From: Deinococcus sedimenti
GTDB taxonomy: Bacteria; Deinococcota; Deinococci; Deinococcales; Deinococcaceae
Direction of reading: 5' to 3'
Assembly: GCF_014648135.1 (NCBI RefSeq)
Contig: NZ_BMQN01000016.1
Coordinates: 1-53,011, forward strand
DNA length: 53,011 bases
Each line of letters opens with the position of its first letter. The first letter of the stretch is position 1. Both the position numbers and the translations under genes were made by a program. Shown here in pieces: positions 1 to 8,071 of this stretch. A model generated the notes under the pieces. It did not search any database and was not told the DNA's origin. It saw only the letters and a program-made list of their open reading frames with translations.

Positions 1-7
1 CATGCTT

Positions 8-40
<33 letters not shown>

Positions 41-125
41 TCATGCGTGAATCTGTCAACACCCCTCCCCAGAGCTTTGCTTGAGGCACCACCCCCGCGG
101 AGCATAGACGCGTCTCAGACAGCAG

Positions 126-150
126 AAAAGGGAGAGGCGCCTCCTCTCCC
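126..150 (-). terminator. Rho-independent terminator of luxS
   Basis: GGGAGAGG (130-137) pairs with CCTCTCCC (143-150) around a 5-nt loop. Read on the minus strand the stem is followed by TTTT (126-129), just after the luxS stop codon. I see no gene in 1-125, only a short GCCTC/GAGGC hairpin at its left end. Confidence 0.8.
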
Positions 151-168
151 CTCTTCACCTGCGGCGGC

Positions 169-636
169 TCAGCGCTGCAGGAGGATGGTCTCCTGAACCT
201 TCAACCCCTGGGCCAGCGCGTCGGCGGCATGCTGCCTCGCACCCTGAAGATCATGGTTACGGTAGTTCCCGCACTCCAGTTCACTCACGCCGGGAATCGG
301 GCGGTCATGGGCGGCCGTGTCGCGCAGCGCCGCCTCGAACGCCCGCAGGACGCCCGGCTCGTCGGGCTCGCCGATCACGGCCATGTACATCCCGGTGCGG
401 CAGCCCATCGGGGAGACATCCACGACGTCACTCAGGTGGTCGCGCAGGTATCCGGCCAGCAGGTGCTCCAGGGTGTGCAGCGCCGCCGGTTCGATCTCCG
501 CCTGATTGGGCTGCAACAGACGCAGGTCATACTTACTGATCGAGTCGCCGCGCGGGGTGGTCTTCACGCCGGCCAGACGGATGTAGGGAGCCTGCACTTT
601 CGTGTGATCCAGATCGAAGGATTCGACGTTCGCCAT
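169..636 (-). CDS. luxS: S-ribosylhomocysteine lyase (LuxS)
   Basis: A 155-residue cytosolic enzyme that cleaves S-ribosylhomocysteine to homocysteine and the autoinducer-2 precursor DPD in the activated methyl cycle. The metal-binding motif HTLEH places H54 and H58, the third metal ligand is C122 in ECGNY, and the catalytic cysteine is C79 in PMGCRTG. Length and motif spacing match the family. The start gives MANVESFDLDHTKVQ, the usual LuxS N-terminus; longer in-frame starts would run through lspA on the other strand. A CACAAT box lies 7 nt before the ATG, so the mRNA may be leaderless. The gene is divergent from lspA and ends at a clear terminator. Confidence 0.97.
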   Translation of the reverse strand: MANVESFDLDHTKVQAPYIRLAGVKTTPRGDSISKYDLRLLQPNQAEIEPAALHTLEHLLAGYLRDHLSDVVDVSPMGCRTGMYMAVIGEPDEPGVLRAFEAALRDTAAHDRPIPGVSELECGNYRNHDLQGARQHAADALAQGLKVQETILLQR

Positions 637-774
637 ACGCCCGATTGTGCCGCTTCGCGCGCCGGACAAACGGGACGTGCCGCGCACTCCTATAGATAGA
701 CGTGACCAGCCGCGCCCGAGCGTGAAGACACGGGACCCTCGCGCGCCGCAGGGCGCCTTCATATACTGCGCGTC

Positions 775-1299
775 GTGCCCACCCTGCTCGATCACCCGCG
801 CCGCGTCCCCGCGTGGCTGCCCATCGTTCTTGCCGCGCTGCTGATCGTCGCGGATCAGGCCTTGAAAGCCTGGGCACTGGCGAACCTGCAGGAGAACGCG
901 CCCGCGCAGCCATTCATTCCGGGGCTGATCGACTGGGTGCTGACCTTCAACACCGGCGCCGCCTGGAGCATGTTCAGCGGCAGCGCCGCCCCGCTGGCCC
1001 TGGGCCGCCTGGTGATCGGGCTGGGCATCCTGGTGTACCTGTCCGTGCGCCCGCAGCCGCGCCTGCTGACCGTCACCCTGAGCATGATCGCGGCCGGGGC
1101 CATCGGGAACGCCATCGACGGCCTGCGGCAGGGCAAGGTGACGGACATGATCCACTCGCCGCTGCTGAGCAGCATCACGCAGGCGCTGAACGCCGGGAGT
1201 TTCCCGATCTTCAACATCGCGGACTGCTGCGTGGTGCTGGGCACGATCCTGCTGGTGGTCGCCAGTTTCATCGGGGATCGCCGCAAGCCCCGCATCTGA
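775..1299 (+). CDS. lspA: Lipoprotein signal peptidase II
   Basis: A 174-residue integral membrane aspartyl protease that removes the signal peptide from prolipoproteins after diacylglyceryl transfer. Four hydrophobic segments are visible. The two catalytic aspartates lie in GNAIDGL and FNIADCCV, and [10 protein letters not shown] is the family's conserved FN.GAA.. motif. The GTG start is chosen because TATACT (762-767) sits exactly 7 nt upstream, so GTG would be the 5' end of a leaderless transcript. It is divergent from luxS across 138 nt. A likely substrate in this window is the lipoprotein at 24020. Confidence 0.95.
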   Translation: MPTLLDHPRRVPAWLPIVLAALLIVADQALKAWALANLQENAPAQPFIPGLIDWVLTFNTGAAWSMFSGSAAPLALGRLVIGLGILVYLSVRPQPRLLTVTLSMIAAGAIGNAIDGLRQGKVTDMIHSPLLSSITQALNAGSFPIFNIADCCVVLGTILLVVASFIGDRRKPRI

Positions 1300-1312
1300 A
1301 CTAACACAAGGA

Positions 1313-1350
1313 GACCGCCACTCCGGGCTGAAGCGGCGGTCTTCTCTTTG
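1313..1350 (+). terminator. Terminator of lspA
   Basis: GACCGCC (1313-1319) pairs with GGCGGTC (1335-1341), followed by a T-rich tract (TTCTCTTTG). It lies just after the lspA stop and before the convergent rpmB. Confidence 0.75.
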
Positions 1351-1418
1351 CAGGTCAGGTAAAGCGTGTCGCCCCCGTACCACGTGGGCAGGGGGCGACA
1401 GCGAATCCCGGTCGGCGA

Positions 1419-1634
1419 TCAGGCAACGGCCTTACGGCACTTGCTGCACACGCGCAGGCGGAGGCTGACGCCGCCGCGGGTCACGGTCAGGGGCTGCAGG
1501 TTGGGCTTCTGAACACGCTTGGTAACGCCGGTGACCTTGCGACCCACGCCGCCCGCAGCGCGGGCCTTACCGCGGCGGACGACCGAGTTCACCACGATCG
1601 GCCCCTTACCGCACACTTCGCACACTTTCGCCAT
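1419..1634 (-). CDS. rpmB: 50S ribosomal protein L28
   Basis: A 71-residue large-subunit ribosomal protein. It carries two CxxC pairs (C5/C8 in CEVCGKGP and C63/C66 in CSKCR) and so belongs to the zinc-binding form of L28. The family hallmark G-K-G-P is followed by a basic region. AAGGAG sits 8 nt before the ATG (AGAAGGAGAGTCATC then ATG), matching the 16S 3' end seen at the right edge of the window. The leader from the predicted promoter is about 90 nt. Confidence 0.96.
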   Translation of the reverse strand: MAKVCEVCGKGPIVVNSVVRRGKARAAGGVGRKVTGVTKRVQKPNLQPLTVTRGGVSLRLRVCSKCRKAVA

Positions 1635-1732
1635 GATGACTCTCCTTCTTGAGCCTGATTTTTCCTTCTGGGCCGGGGGGGTACCCGTTCTGGGTGCCAT
1701 GCCGCGCCGGTCCAAATCAGACAAGCCGTCCG

Positions 1733-1762
1733 AATGTAGCACACCGGGGGGCCAGCAGGCAA
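1733..1762 (-). promoter_or_regulatory. Probable rpmB promoter
   Basis: On the minus strand TTGCCT (1757-1762) and TACATT (1733-1738) are separated by 18 nt. This is the only good -35/-10 pair upstream of rpmB and implies an untranslated leader of about 90 nt, longer than most genes here. Confidence 0.5.
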
Positions 1763-1803
1763 AGGGGGCGGCGCCTACGCTCTTCCCCTTACCAGAGGAC
1801 ATG

Positions 1804-1833
1804 AAAAACCGGACGAGCACAGGGCTCGTCCGG
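1804..1833 (-). terminator. Terminator of the GlsB/YeaQ-type gene
   Basis: Perfect 10-bp stem CCGGACGAGC (1809-1818) / GCTCGTCCGG (1824-1833), followed on the minus strand by five T residues (1804-1808). Confidence 0.85.
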
Positions 1834-1848
1834 GAGAGGAATCGGCTG

Positions 1849-2118
1849 TTAGCGCAGGACGCGCAGGGCCTTCAGGATGGCGATCAGGACGACACTGCCG
1901 ACCACGCCCCACACGATGCTCCAGAAGCTGAAGCCCGCACCGGCCACGCCAGCGCCACCGATGTTCAGCCAGCTGCCGAAGATAGCCTGGGCGAGCAGGC
2001 TGCCCACGATACCGATCAGGATGTTGGCGATCGCGCCCTGCTGGGCGTCCGTCTTCATGATGAGGCTCGCGAGCCAGCCGCACAGTGCACCAACCAGAAT
2101 AGTAATGATCCAACCCAT
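1849..2118 (-). CDS. GlsB/YeaQ/YmgE family small membrane protein
   Basis: An 89-residue protein with three hydrophobic segments and the family pattern: an N-terminal [18 protein letters not shown], a central [14 protein letters not shown], and a C-terminal hydrophobic helix. The family, historically called transglycosylase-associated, is linked to stress responses but has no proven biochemical activity. The ribosome site is strong: GGAGGT 7 nt before the ATG. The upstream gap holds a perfect 9-bp half of the HrcA/CIRCE operator (2218-2226), which may or may not be meaningful. Confidence 0.88.
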   Translation of the reverse strand: MGWIITILVGALCGWLASLIMKTDAQQGAIANILIGIVGSLLAQAIFGSWLNIGGAGVAGAGFSFWSIVWGVVGSVVLIAILKALRVLR

Positions 2119-2442
2119 GATTCCTACCTCCGTTTACTAGTTACTTGTGATGGAATTCAACGATTCCTGCGTTCGCTGTGAACCGTTTCGTTGTGAACGC
2201 AGCATGCGACCCGCCCAGAGTGCTAATTGTGGAGACCCGTACTTTCTCAAGGGGGGTTGAAGGTGGGATGGATGTCCCGCAAACCTGCCCTAAGGAAAGT
2301 GGGCCTTCATGCCCTGTCTGACGCTCATTTCTGACCTGACCCGCAAGGCAGCTGGCCCGGCGCGGCCCCCACTGCCCTATCCAGACTCCCCCTGCGCGGC
2401 GGGCGGCTGGGTAGCATGGCGGGCACACGGAGGCCCCATCCC
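2119..2442. promoter_or_regulatory. Intergenic region between the GlsB-type gene and thrB
   Basis: These 324 nt contain no gene I can support. They hold GCGTTC (2169-2174) and GAACGC (2195-2200) as an inverted repeat enclosing two direct TGTGAAC copies, a GAGTGCTAA half-CIRCE (2218-2226), and TAGCAT (2412-2417) as the likely thrB -10 box. Both flanking genes are transcribed outward from here. Confidence 0.45.
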
Positions 2443-3378
2443 ATGTCCGGAACCCCACCCCCACCCCAGATCACACCGTTCACGGTGCGCGCCCCGGCCA
2501 GCAGCGCCAACCTCGGCCCCGGTTTCGACAGCCTGGGCCTGAGCGTCCCGCTGTACACCACCCTGCGCGTCACGCCGCAGGCCACCACCCAGGTCATCCC
2601 GCTGGGACCGGAACTGGAAGGCACGCCCGCCGACGAGAGCAACTACGTCTACCGCGCCATGGAACTCGCCGCGAAACGCGCCGGGCGCCCTCTGCCCCCC
2701 GCGCGGATCGAGATCGAGACCGAAGTGCCCCTGGCGCGCGGGCTGGGCAGCAGCGCCGCCGCGCTGGTCGCCGGGATCGTCGCCGGGAACGAACTGCTGG
2801 GCCGCCCCCTGAACGACCTGGCGGTACTCGACGTCGCCGCGCGCGAGGAAGGCCACCCCGATAACGTCGCCCCGGCCCTGTTCGGCGGGATCGTCGTCGC
2901 CACGCTGGACAAGCTCGGCACTCACTACGTGCGACTGGACCCGCCCGCCAACCTGGGCGTGACCGTCCTGATCCCCGATTTCGAGCTGAGCACCAGCAAG
3001 GCCCGCGCCGTGCTGCCCAAGGAGTACAGCCGCGCGGACGCCGTGCACGCCCTGTCGCACGCCGCGCTGCTGGCCGCCGCGCTCGCGCAGGGCCGCCTGG
3101 ACCTGCTGCGGCACGCCATGCAGGACTACATCCACCAGATCTGGCGCGCGCCCCTCGTGCCGGGCCTGAGCGACATCCTGGAAGAAGCCTGGAAGCACGG
3201 CGCGCTCGGCGCGGCCCTCAGCGGCGCCGGACCCACCGTGCTGTGCTTCCACGACACCCGCGAACCCACCACGCCCCTGCACGCGTACCTGCACGGCGTC
3301 ATGAAGCGCAACGGCCTGGAAGGCCGCGTCCTGGACTTCCCCATCGACACCGCCGGAACACTGATCGAACGGGCGTAA
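2443..3378 (+). CDS. thrB: Homoserine kinase
   Basis: A 311-residue cytosolic GHMP-family kinase that phosphorylates L-homoserine with ATP, the penultimate step of threonine synthesis. N-terminal motif [14 protein letters not shown], the ATP-binding glycine/serine loop [13 protein letters not shown] near residues 96-108, and the C-terminal motif [10 protein letters not shown] are all present. The ATG at 2443 is preferred because CGGAGG lies 9 nt upstream and TAGCAT (2412-2417) would start the transcript about 20 nt ahead. The in-frame ATG at 2416 overlaps that -10 box. The product feeds ThrC, encoded at 22008-23450 and not adjacent. Confidence 0.95.
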   Translation: MSGTPPPPQITPFTVRAPASSANLGPGFDSLGLSVPLYTTLRVTPQATTQVIPLGPELEGTPADESNYVYRAMELAAKRAGRPLPPARIEIETEVPLARGLGSSAAALVAGIVAGNELLGRPLNDLAVLDVAAREEGHPDNVAPALFGGIVVATLDKLGTHYVRLDPPANLGVTVLIPDFELSTSKARAVLPKEYSRADAVHALSHAALLAAALAQGRLDLLRHAMQDYIHQIWRAPLVPGLSDILEEAWKHGALGAALSGAGPTVLCFHDTREPTTPLHAYLHGVMKRNGLEGRVLDFPIDTAGTLIERA

Positions 3379-3390
3379 CCGCCCGGCCAA

Positions 3391-3431
3391 GTCGAAAGCG
3401 CCGCCCCATGAACAGGGACGGCGCTTTCGAC
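3391..3431 (+). terminator. Hairpin after thrB
   Basis: Perfect 13-bp stem GTCGAAAGCGCCG (3391-3403) / CGGCGCTTTCGAC (3419-3431), without a U-run. It probably ends or protects the thrB mRNA. Confidence 0.65.
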
Positions 3432-3455
3432 TGCACGGAACAAGCTGTGCGGAAC

Positions 3456-3488
3456 AAAAAGAAGGAAGCCCCTCTAGGAGGAGCTTCC
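3456..3488 (-). terminator. Terminator of tRNA-Pro
   Basis: GGAAGCCCCTC (3464-3474) faces GAGGAGCTTCC (3478-3488) with one mismatch. On the minus strand this is followed by TTCTTTTTG, directly downstream of the tRNA 3' end. Confidence 0.85.
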
Positions 3489-3569
<81 letters not shown>

Positions 3570-3584
3570 ACATCCAGCCACAGA

Positions 3585-3613
3585 ACTATAAAGGCGCTTC
3601 GTGAATCCGTCAA
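3585..3613 (-). promoter_or_regulatory. Promoter of tRNA-Pro
   Basis: On the minus strand TTGACG (3608-3613) and TATAGT (3585-3590) are separated by exactly 17 nt. The -10 box ends 15 nt before the tRNA 5' end. Confidence 0.85.
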
Positions 3614-3677
3614 GGGCATGCCGGGCTGGCGGGACGCACTTTGTATCTGCGGGGGTGGCGTGGCTATCCTGCCGGGC

Positions 3678-4913
3678 ATGACCCTGACTTTTGACGAGAA
3701 ACTGCGCAACTACGCGCGGCTGGCGGTGCGGGTGGGCCTGGGCGTGAAGGCCGGCCAGCGCGTGCTGGTCCAGGCCCCGGTGGAGACGGCTCAGCTGGCG
3801 CGGCTGGTGGTGCGCGAGGCGTACGCGGCGGGCGCGAGCTTCGTGGATGTCCGCTGGGATGACGACGACGTGCAGCTGGCGCGCTTCGAGCTGGCGCCGG
3901 ACGGCACCTTCGAGCAGATCAGCCGCTGGCGTGTGGACGCCGAGATCGAGACGGCGGAGGCGGGCGGCGCGGTCCTGGCGATCCGCGCGACGAACCCGAA
4001 CCTGCTGGGCGGCGTGAACCCGGAGCGGGTGGCGACGCACCAGCGGACGGTCGCGGCGTACCGCCGTCCGTACACCGCGCAGGTGATGACGAACCGCCTG
4101 AACTGGAACCTGATCAGCGCGCCTGTGAGCGGCTGGGCGGAGCTGATGTTCCCCGACGCGAGCGCCGAGCAGGCCGTCGCGCAGCAGTGGGATGCGATCT
4201 TCGCCGCGACCCGCGCCGATCAGGCCGATGCGGTGGCGCTGTGGGAAGCGCACCTGGGAGACCTGCGCCGCCGCCGCGAGCTGCTGACGGACAGGCAGTA
4301 CGCCGCGCTGCACTTCCGGGGCGGCGGGACGGACCTGACGGTGGGCCTCGCGGACGATCACGTGTGGGGGGGCGGTGCGGCCGACACGCCCGGCGGGGTC
4401 ACGTTCACGGCGAACATCCCCACCGAGGAGGTCTGGACCGCCCCGCACCGCGAGCGCGTGGACGGCACGGTCGTCAGCACCAAGCCGCTGTCGTACAACG
4501 GCACGCTGATCGACGGCATCCGCATCGAATTCAAGGATGGGCGCATCACGGGGGCCAGCGCCGAGCAGGGTGAAGGCGCGCTGTTGAAGATGATCGAGAC
4601 GGACGAGGGCAGCCACCGCCTGGGCGAGGTGGCGCTGGTGCCGCACTCCAGCCCCATCAGCCGCTCGGGCCTGTTCTTCTTCAACACCCTGTACGACGAG
4701 AACGCCGCCTCGCACATCGCGATCGGCAGCGCTTACCGCTTCAACGTGAAGGGCGGCGTGGACATGAGCCTGGAAGACTTCAACGCCAGGGGCGGCAACG
4801 ACAGCCTCACGCACGTGGACTGGATGATCGGCAGTGACCAGATCGACGTGGACGGCATCACGAAGGACGGTCAGCGCGAGGCGGTCATGCGCGCGGGTGA
4901 ATTCGTGATCTGA
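3678..4913 (+). CDS. M29-family aminopeptidase
   Basis: A 411-residue metallo-aminopeptidase of the thermophilic AmpS/aminopeptidase T family (MEROPS M29), which removes N-terminal residues from peptides in the cytosol using two metal ions. Conserved family segments include NIPTEEVWTAPH, the glutamate-rich EGALLKMIETDEG, LGEVALV, and HVDWMIGS near the C-terminus. Length is as expected. TATCCT (3665-3670) lies 7 nt before ATG 3678, which fixes the start and rejects the in-frame ATG at 3618. A strong terminator follows. Substrate preference cannot be read from the sequence. Confidence 0.92.
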   Translation: MTLTFDEKLRNYARLAVRVGLGVKAGQRVLVQAPVETAQLARLVVREAYAAGASFVDVRWDDDDVQLARFELAPDGTFEQISRWRVDAEIETAEAGGAVLAIRATNPNLLGGVNPERVATHQRTVAAYRRPYTAQVMTNRLNWNLISAPVSGWAELMFPDASAEQAVAQQWDAIFAATRADQADAVALWEAHLGDLRRRRELLTDRQYAALHFRGGGTDLTVGLADDHVWGGGAADTPGGVTFTANIPTEEVWTAPHRERVDGTVVSTKPLSYNGTLIDGIRIEFKDGRITGASAEQGEGALLKMIETDEGSHRLGEVALVPHSSPISRSGLFFFNTLYDENAASHIAIGSAYRFNVKGGVDMSLEDFNARGGNDSLTHVDWMIGSDQIDVDGITKDGQREAVMRAGEFVI

Positions 4914-4928
4914 GCGCAGGAAGCAGGT

Positions 4929-4965
4929 GGGGCGGAGGCTGCAACCGGCCTCCGCCCCGCTCTTT
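4929..4965 (+). terminator. Terminator of the M29 aminopeptidase
   Basis: Perfect 10-bp stem GGGGCGGAGG (4929-4938) / CCTCCGCCCC (4949-4958) followed by GCTCTTTCC. It lies between convergent genes. Confidence 0.75.
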
Positions 4966-4974
4966 CCTATCCCG

Positions 4975-5697
4975 TCAGGGCCGCAGGTCTTCCTCGTCCA
5001 CCAGGAAGTCCACGGCGCCGCTGCCGATCTCGTAGTACGCGCCGATCACGCGGATCTGCCCGGCGGCCTCCGCCTCGCGGATGACGGGCTCGTCGCGCAG
5101 GAGGCTCACCTGGTAGCGGACGTTGTTCAGGACCGCCTCGCGCATGCGGGCCTTCTTGTCGCGGATGACCGGCATGGCCTGCAGGCTGGGCTGGATGCGG
5201 CGGATCAGGTTCTGGAGGTGGTGGGGTTCCTCCGCGACGCGGTCCTCGGGGAGCATCGCGGCGGCGACCGCGCCGCAGGCCTCGTGCCCCATCACGACGA
5301 CGAGGTGCACGTCCAGGTGGCGGATGGCGTACTCCAGGGTGCCCAGCCCGGCCTCGCCGACGACGTTCCCGGCGACGCGCACCACGAACAGCTGCCCCAG
5401 GCCCTGATCGAACACCAGTTCGACCGGCACGCGGCTGTCGCTGCACGCGAGGATCGCGGCGTACGGCGTCTGGCCCATGATCTGCGCGCGGCGTTCGTTG
5501 GCGCTCATCTCCGGGCGGGTGGCCTGACCGCTGAAGAAGCGGGCGTTGCCGTCCTTGAGGGACTGGATGGCGGCGTCGGGCGTGGCGACGTCGGACTCCT
5601 TGATGTCCGCGATGTCCTCCATGCTCGCGCCGCGGCGGATGGCGTCCAGGATGCGGCGCTCGAGGTCGGCGGCGATCTGCGTGGCGGAATCGTCCAT
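4975..5697 (-). CDS. Beta-class carbonic anhydrase
   Basis: A 240-residue zinc enzyme interconverting CO2 and bicarbonate in the cytosol. The zinc ligands and dyad are visible: C85-S-D87-S-R89 and H138-EA-C141. The ATG at 5697 is chosen because TAGCAT (5705-5710 on the minus strand) lies 7 nt upstream. The ATG two codons earlier overlaps that box. The N-terminal 45 residues are a charged helical extension typical of the longer plant-like beta-CA group. Confidence 0.95.
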   Translation of the reverse strand: MDDSATQIAADLERRILDAIRRGASMEDIADIKESDVATPDAAIQSLKDGNARFFSGQATRPEMSANERRAQIMGQTPYAAILACSDSRVPVELVFDQGLGQLFVVRVAGNVVGEAGLGTLEYAIRHLDVHLVVVMGHEACGAVAAAMLPEDRVAEEPHHLQNLIRRIQPSLQAMPVIRDKKARMREAVLNNVRYQVSLLRDEPVIREAEAAGQIRVIGAYYEIGSGAVDFLVDEEDLRP

Positions 5698-5797
5698 GCG
5701 CGGCATGCTACCGCCCGCCCGGCGCGGTCCGCTGAACCCCGTCCAGTCCGGTCCCGGGGCGGGCTGGCCACGCGGTCCGGGTGGCTATGCTGTCGGG

Positions 5798-6151
5798 ATG
5801 GAAACGCTGACCGAGCTGCTCGAACGCTACGCGACCCTGCGCGACACGATCCTGGGCCTGGAGGCCGAACGGGACGAGCTGGGCGCGCAGATCAAGGCGG
5901 CGCTGCTGGACGGCGAGCACGCCGAGACGGACCTGTACCGCGCGACCCTGAAGGCCTCGCGGCGCATCGAGTACCCGCTGGACCGCTTCCGGGAGGTGTT
6001 CGGGGACGCCGCCGCGCTGGAGGTCGCCACGATTGACCGCCGGCGGGCCGACGCGCTCGTGAAGGCCGGGGATCTGGACGGTGAGCGACTGCGGGACTTG
6101 GCGGTCGTGAAGGAGACGCAGGCGCTGGTGCTGCAGCCCAAGACCCGCTGA
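5798..6151 (+). CDS. Hypothetical protein with N-terminal coiled coil
   Basis: A 117-residue acidic soluble protein that I do not recognise. The first ~40 residues (METLTELLERYATL...) are heptad-like and probably form a coiled coil. The rest is charged, with no signal peptide or membrane helix. The start is fixed by TATGCT (5786-5791), 6 nt before ATG. It is divergent from the carbonic anhydrase and followed 56 nt later by another small gene with its own -10-like box. The YRATLKASRRIEYPLDRF segment is loosely like phage host-nuclease inhibitor (Gam-type) proteins, but this is not enough for a call. Confidence 0.75.
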   Translation: METLTELLERYATLRDTILGLEAERDELGAQIKAALLDGEHAETDLYRATLKASRRIEYPLDRFREVFGDAAALEVATIDRRRADALVKAGDLDGERLRDLAVVKETQALVLQPKTR

Positions 6152-6207
6152 CGGGCCGCTGACCGCACGGGGACGCCACGCTGACAGGGGCCCGCCACGC
6201 TGGGCGC

Positions 6208-6417
6208 ATGACGCTGATCACCCCGCACCCGCTGCTGGACCCGGCCCTGCCCGCCCACCGTCAGCTGCCCAGCGACGCCTTCATCTGGACGGGCGCGGGC
6301 GTGTGGCTGGGGCGCGGAGAGGTCTGCACGACCGCCGCGCACGTCTGGACCGAGCGGGAAGTCCGGCAGGCCCGCCTGAGCGGCGCGCAGAGTGAACTGG
6401 ACCGCCTGACCCGTTGA
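6208..6417 (+). CDS. Small hypothetical protein
   Basis: A 69-residue protein of unknown function with no recognisable domain. It has a single cysteine and a helical charged C-terminus. CACGCT lies 6 nt before ATG at the position where leaderless genes in this window carry TANNNT. Codon third positions are strongly G/C-biased, like the neighbours, which supports coding. Confidence 0.6.
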   Translation: MTLITPHPLLDPALPAHRQLPSDAFIWTGAGVWLGRGEVCTTAAHVWTEREVRQARLSGAQSELDRLTR

Positions 6418-6450
6418 CCCCCCGAACCGGTTGCACAGCCGGTTGAACGC

Positions 6451-6486
6451 AGGGGCGGCCCCGGACATCGCGTCGGGGCCGCCCCT
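6451..6486 (+). terminator. Perfect 13-bp hairpin between convergent units
   Basis: AGGGGCGGCCCCG (6451-6463) pairs with CGGGGCCGCCCCT (6474-6486) around loop GACATCGCGT. No U-run follows. The preceding 6425-6444 also holds an AACCGG/CCGGTT hairpin. The loop recurs almost identically at 41106-41115. Confidence 0.65.
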
Positions 6487-6505
6487 GATGGTCGGCATGA
6501 AAAAA

Positions 6506-6607
<102 letters not shown>

Positions 6608-6673
6608 GTCCAGACCATAGCACACGCCCGGCGGGGCTGTGCAGTCCCTTGTGAAGGGGCCACGCGTGCGGCC

Positions 6674-6710
6674 AGAAAGGCGAAGCGCCGGAATCCGAAG
6701 ATCCGGCGCT
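6674..6710 (-). terminator. Terminator of tRNA-Leu
   Basis: AGCGCCGGA (6684-6692) pairs with TCCGGCGCT (6702-6710), starting 4 nt after the encoded CCA and followed on the minus strand by a short CTTTCT tract. Confidence 0.75.
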
Positions 6711-6714
6711 GCTT

Positions 6715-6799
<85 letters not shown>

Positions 6800-6819
6800 T
6801 TGGGTGAGAGGCGAAAGCA

Positions 6820-6848
6820 ATACTAGGGGTGAAGTTCCCGCGTGTCAA
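6820..6848 (-). promoter_or_regulatory. Promoter of tRNA-Leu
   Basis: On the minus strand a perfect TTGACA (6843-6848) and TAGTAT (6820-6825) are separated by 17 nt. It is divergent from the rpsO promoter, only 10 nt away. Confidence 0.88.
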
Positions 6849-6857
6849 GACGCGCGC

Positions 6858-6885
6858 TTGCACCCACGCGCGGACGTGATATGCT
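6858..6885 (+). promoter_or_regulatory. Promoter of rpsO
   Basis: TTGCAC (6858-6863) and TATGCT (6880-6885) with a 16-nt spacer. A start near 6892 gives an ~87-nt leader, unlike the leaderless genes around it. Confidence 0.75.
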
Positions 6886-6914
6886 CACGTTTGCCGTCGT
6901 GACGCGGTCAGGCC

Positions 6915-6934
6915 CCGGTAAACACCGGTTTTTT
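6915..6934 (+). promoter_or_regulatory. Terminator-like hairpin in the rpsO leader
   Basis: CCGGT (6915-6919) pairs with ACCGG (6924-6928) over a 4-nt loop and is followed by six T residues (6929-6934). An outer CAGG/CCTG pairing extends it. It lies 45 nt before the rpsO start and could be a premature terminator or part of an S15-binding leader. Confidence 0.5.
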
Positions 6935-6978
6935 CCTGGCTGACACGCACGGGACACCACAACAAGAGAGGTATCACC

Positions 6979-7254
<276 letters not shown>

Positions 7255-7271
7255 GGCCCGCACCCTGCACG

Positions 7272-7305
7272 CCGCCGCCCCCCCGCGAGGAGGGGCGGCG
7301 GTTTT
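7272..7305 (+). terminator. Terminator of rpsO
   Basis: Perfect 10-bp stem CCGCCGCCCC (7272-7281) / GGGGCGGCGG (7292-7301) followed by TTTT. Confidence 0.9.
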
Positions 7306-7318
7306 CGTTGACCTGTGT

Positions 7319-7765
7319 CTACCGGCCGTCCGCGCCGCGCTGATCCCGGTCCGGCACGTCGCGCCAGTCGCCGCTGGGCACCACGCTCGCGCCCGGCGCG
7401 CGGAGTCGGTCTTTGCGGGCGTACACATAGACCCAGACGGCGAGCTCCCCTCCCCCGTCCAGCGTGACGGGAGCCAGCTGCCGGGTGTACAGGGGCGGCG
7501 AGTCGTGCAGGCCCTCCAGGCCGGGCAGGGCCGCCTCCCACTCCGGGGGGTCGTAGCTCAGGACGGCGCCGCGTACCGCCGCGTCCGCCGGGCCGGGGCT
7601 CAGGGCCGGGTACCCCTCGGGGTGGAGGTGGTGCAGGGTGAAGCCGCGCAGCGTGGCGGGCCGCGCCGTGAAGCCCCGCGCGGCGACGTGGGCGTTGCGT
7701 TCGCCGGGGAGCAGGGTGCCGTACACGAACACGCGGGTCACGGGGGCGCTGCCGGGGTCGGTCAT
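7319..7765 (-). CDS. Gamma-glutamylcyclotransferase (AIG2-like) family protein
   Basis: A 148-residue cytosolic protein with the N-terminal [13 protein letters not shown] motif that defines the gamma-glutamylcyclotransferase/AIG2 fold, and a later [17 protein letters not shown] strand pair. Family members release 5-oxoproline from gamma-glutamyl amines or peptides, but the exact substrate cannot be inferred. ATG 7765 is chosen because TACAGT lies 6 nt upstream on the minus strand. The longer in-frame form adds an unrelated arginine-rich segment. Confidence 0.88.
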   Translation of the reverse strand: MTDPGSAPVTRVFVYGTLLPGERNAHVAARGFTARPATLRGFTLHHLHPEGYPALSPGPADAAVRGAVLSYDPPEWEAALPGLEGLHDSPPLYTRQLAPVTLDGGGELAVWVYVYARKDRLRAPGASVVPSGDWRDVPDRDQRGADGR

Positions 7766-8071
7766 GCCCGGACTGTAGCGCCGCCAGACGGGTGCCCGGC
7801 ACTCTGTTCTAGAGTCGCTGGCCCTGCGGCTGGTCGTCATACAGACGGCCACCGGAGTCGGCGGTCATGGGGTTGCCCTGCAGGTGCTGCGCTGGCCAGC
7901 GTGACCGACTGAACGTATGAACGACTTCAGGGGTGTGATTGAGCGTCGACTGGACCTGCACGACCCCGCCACACCGGACACCCGACCGGCGCATTGGAGC
8001 CCGGATTGACCGGAGGTTGAAAAGGAGAGTTCCGCCACAGCTGCCTGCAGGCCGGGCGCGCAGAATGGCGC
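7766..8071. other. Gap with possible gene remnant
   Basis: No convincing gene. The left end is the promoter of the gene at 7319-7765. A minus-strand reading frame ending at 7809 (…[19 protein letters not shown]) has no promoter, ribosome site or intact N-terminus and may be the tail of a decayed gene. The right end holds CAGAAT 5 nt before the protease start. Confidence 0.35.

Noticed and set aside
7808..7994. Small minus-strand protein gene
   Set aside because: No promoter, ribosome site or homologous motif; kept only as a possible gene remnant in the gap entry.
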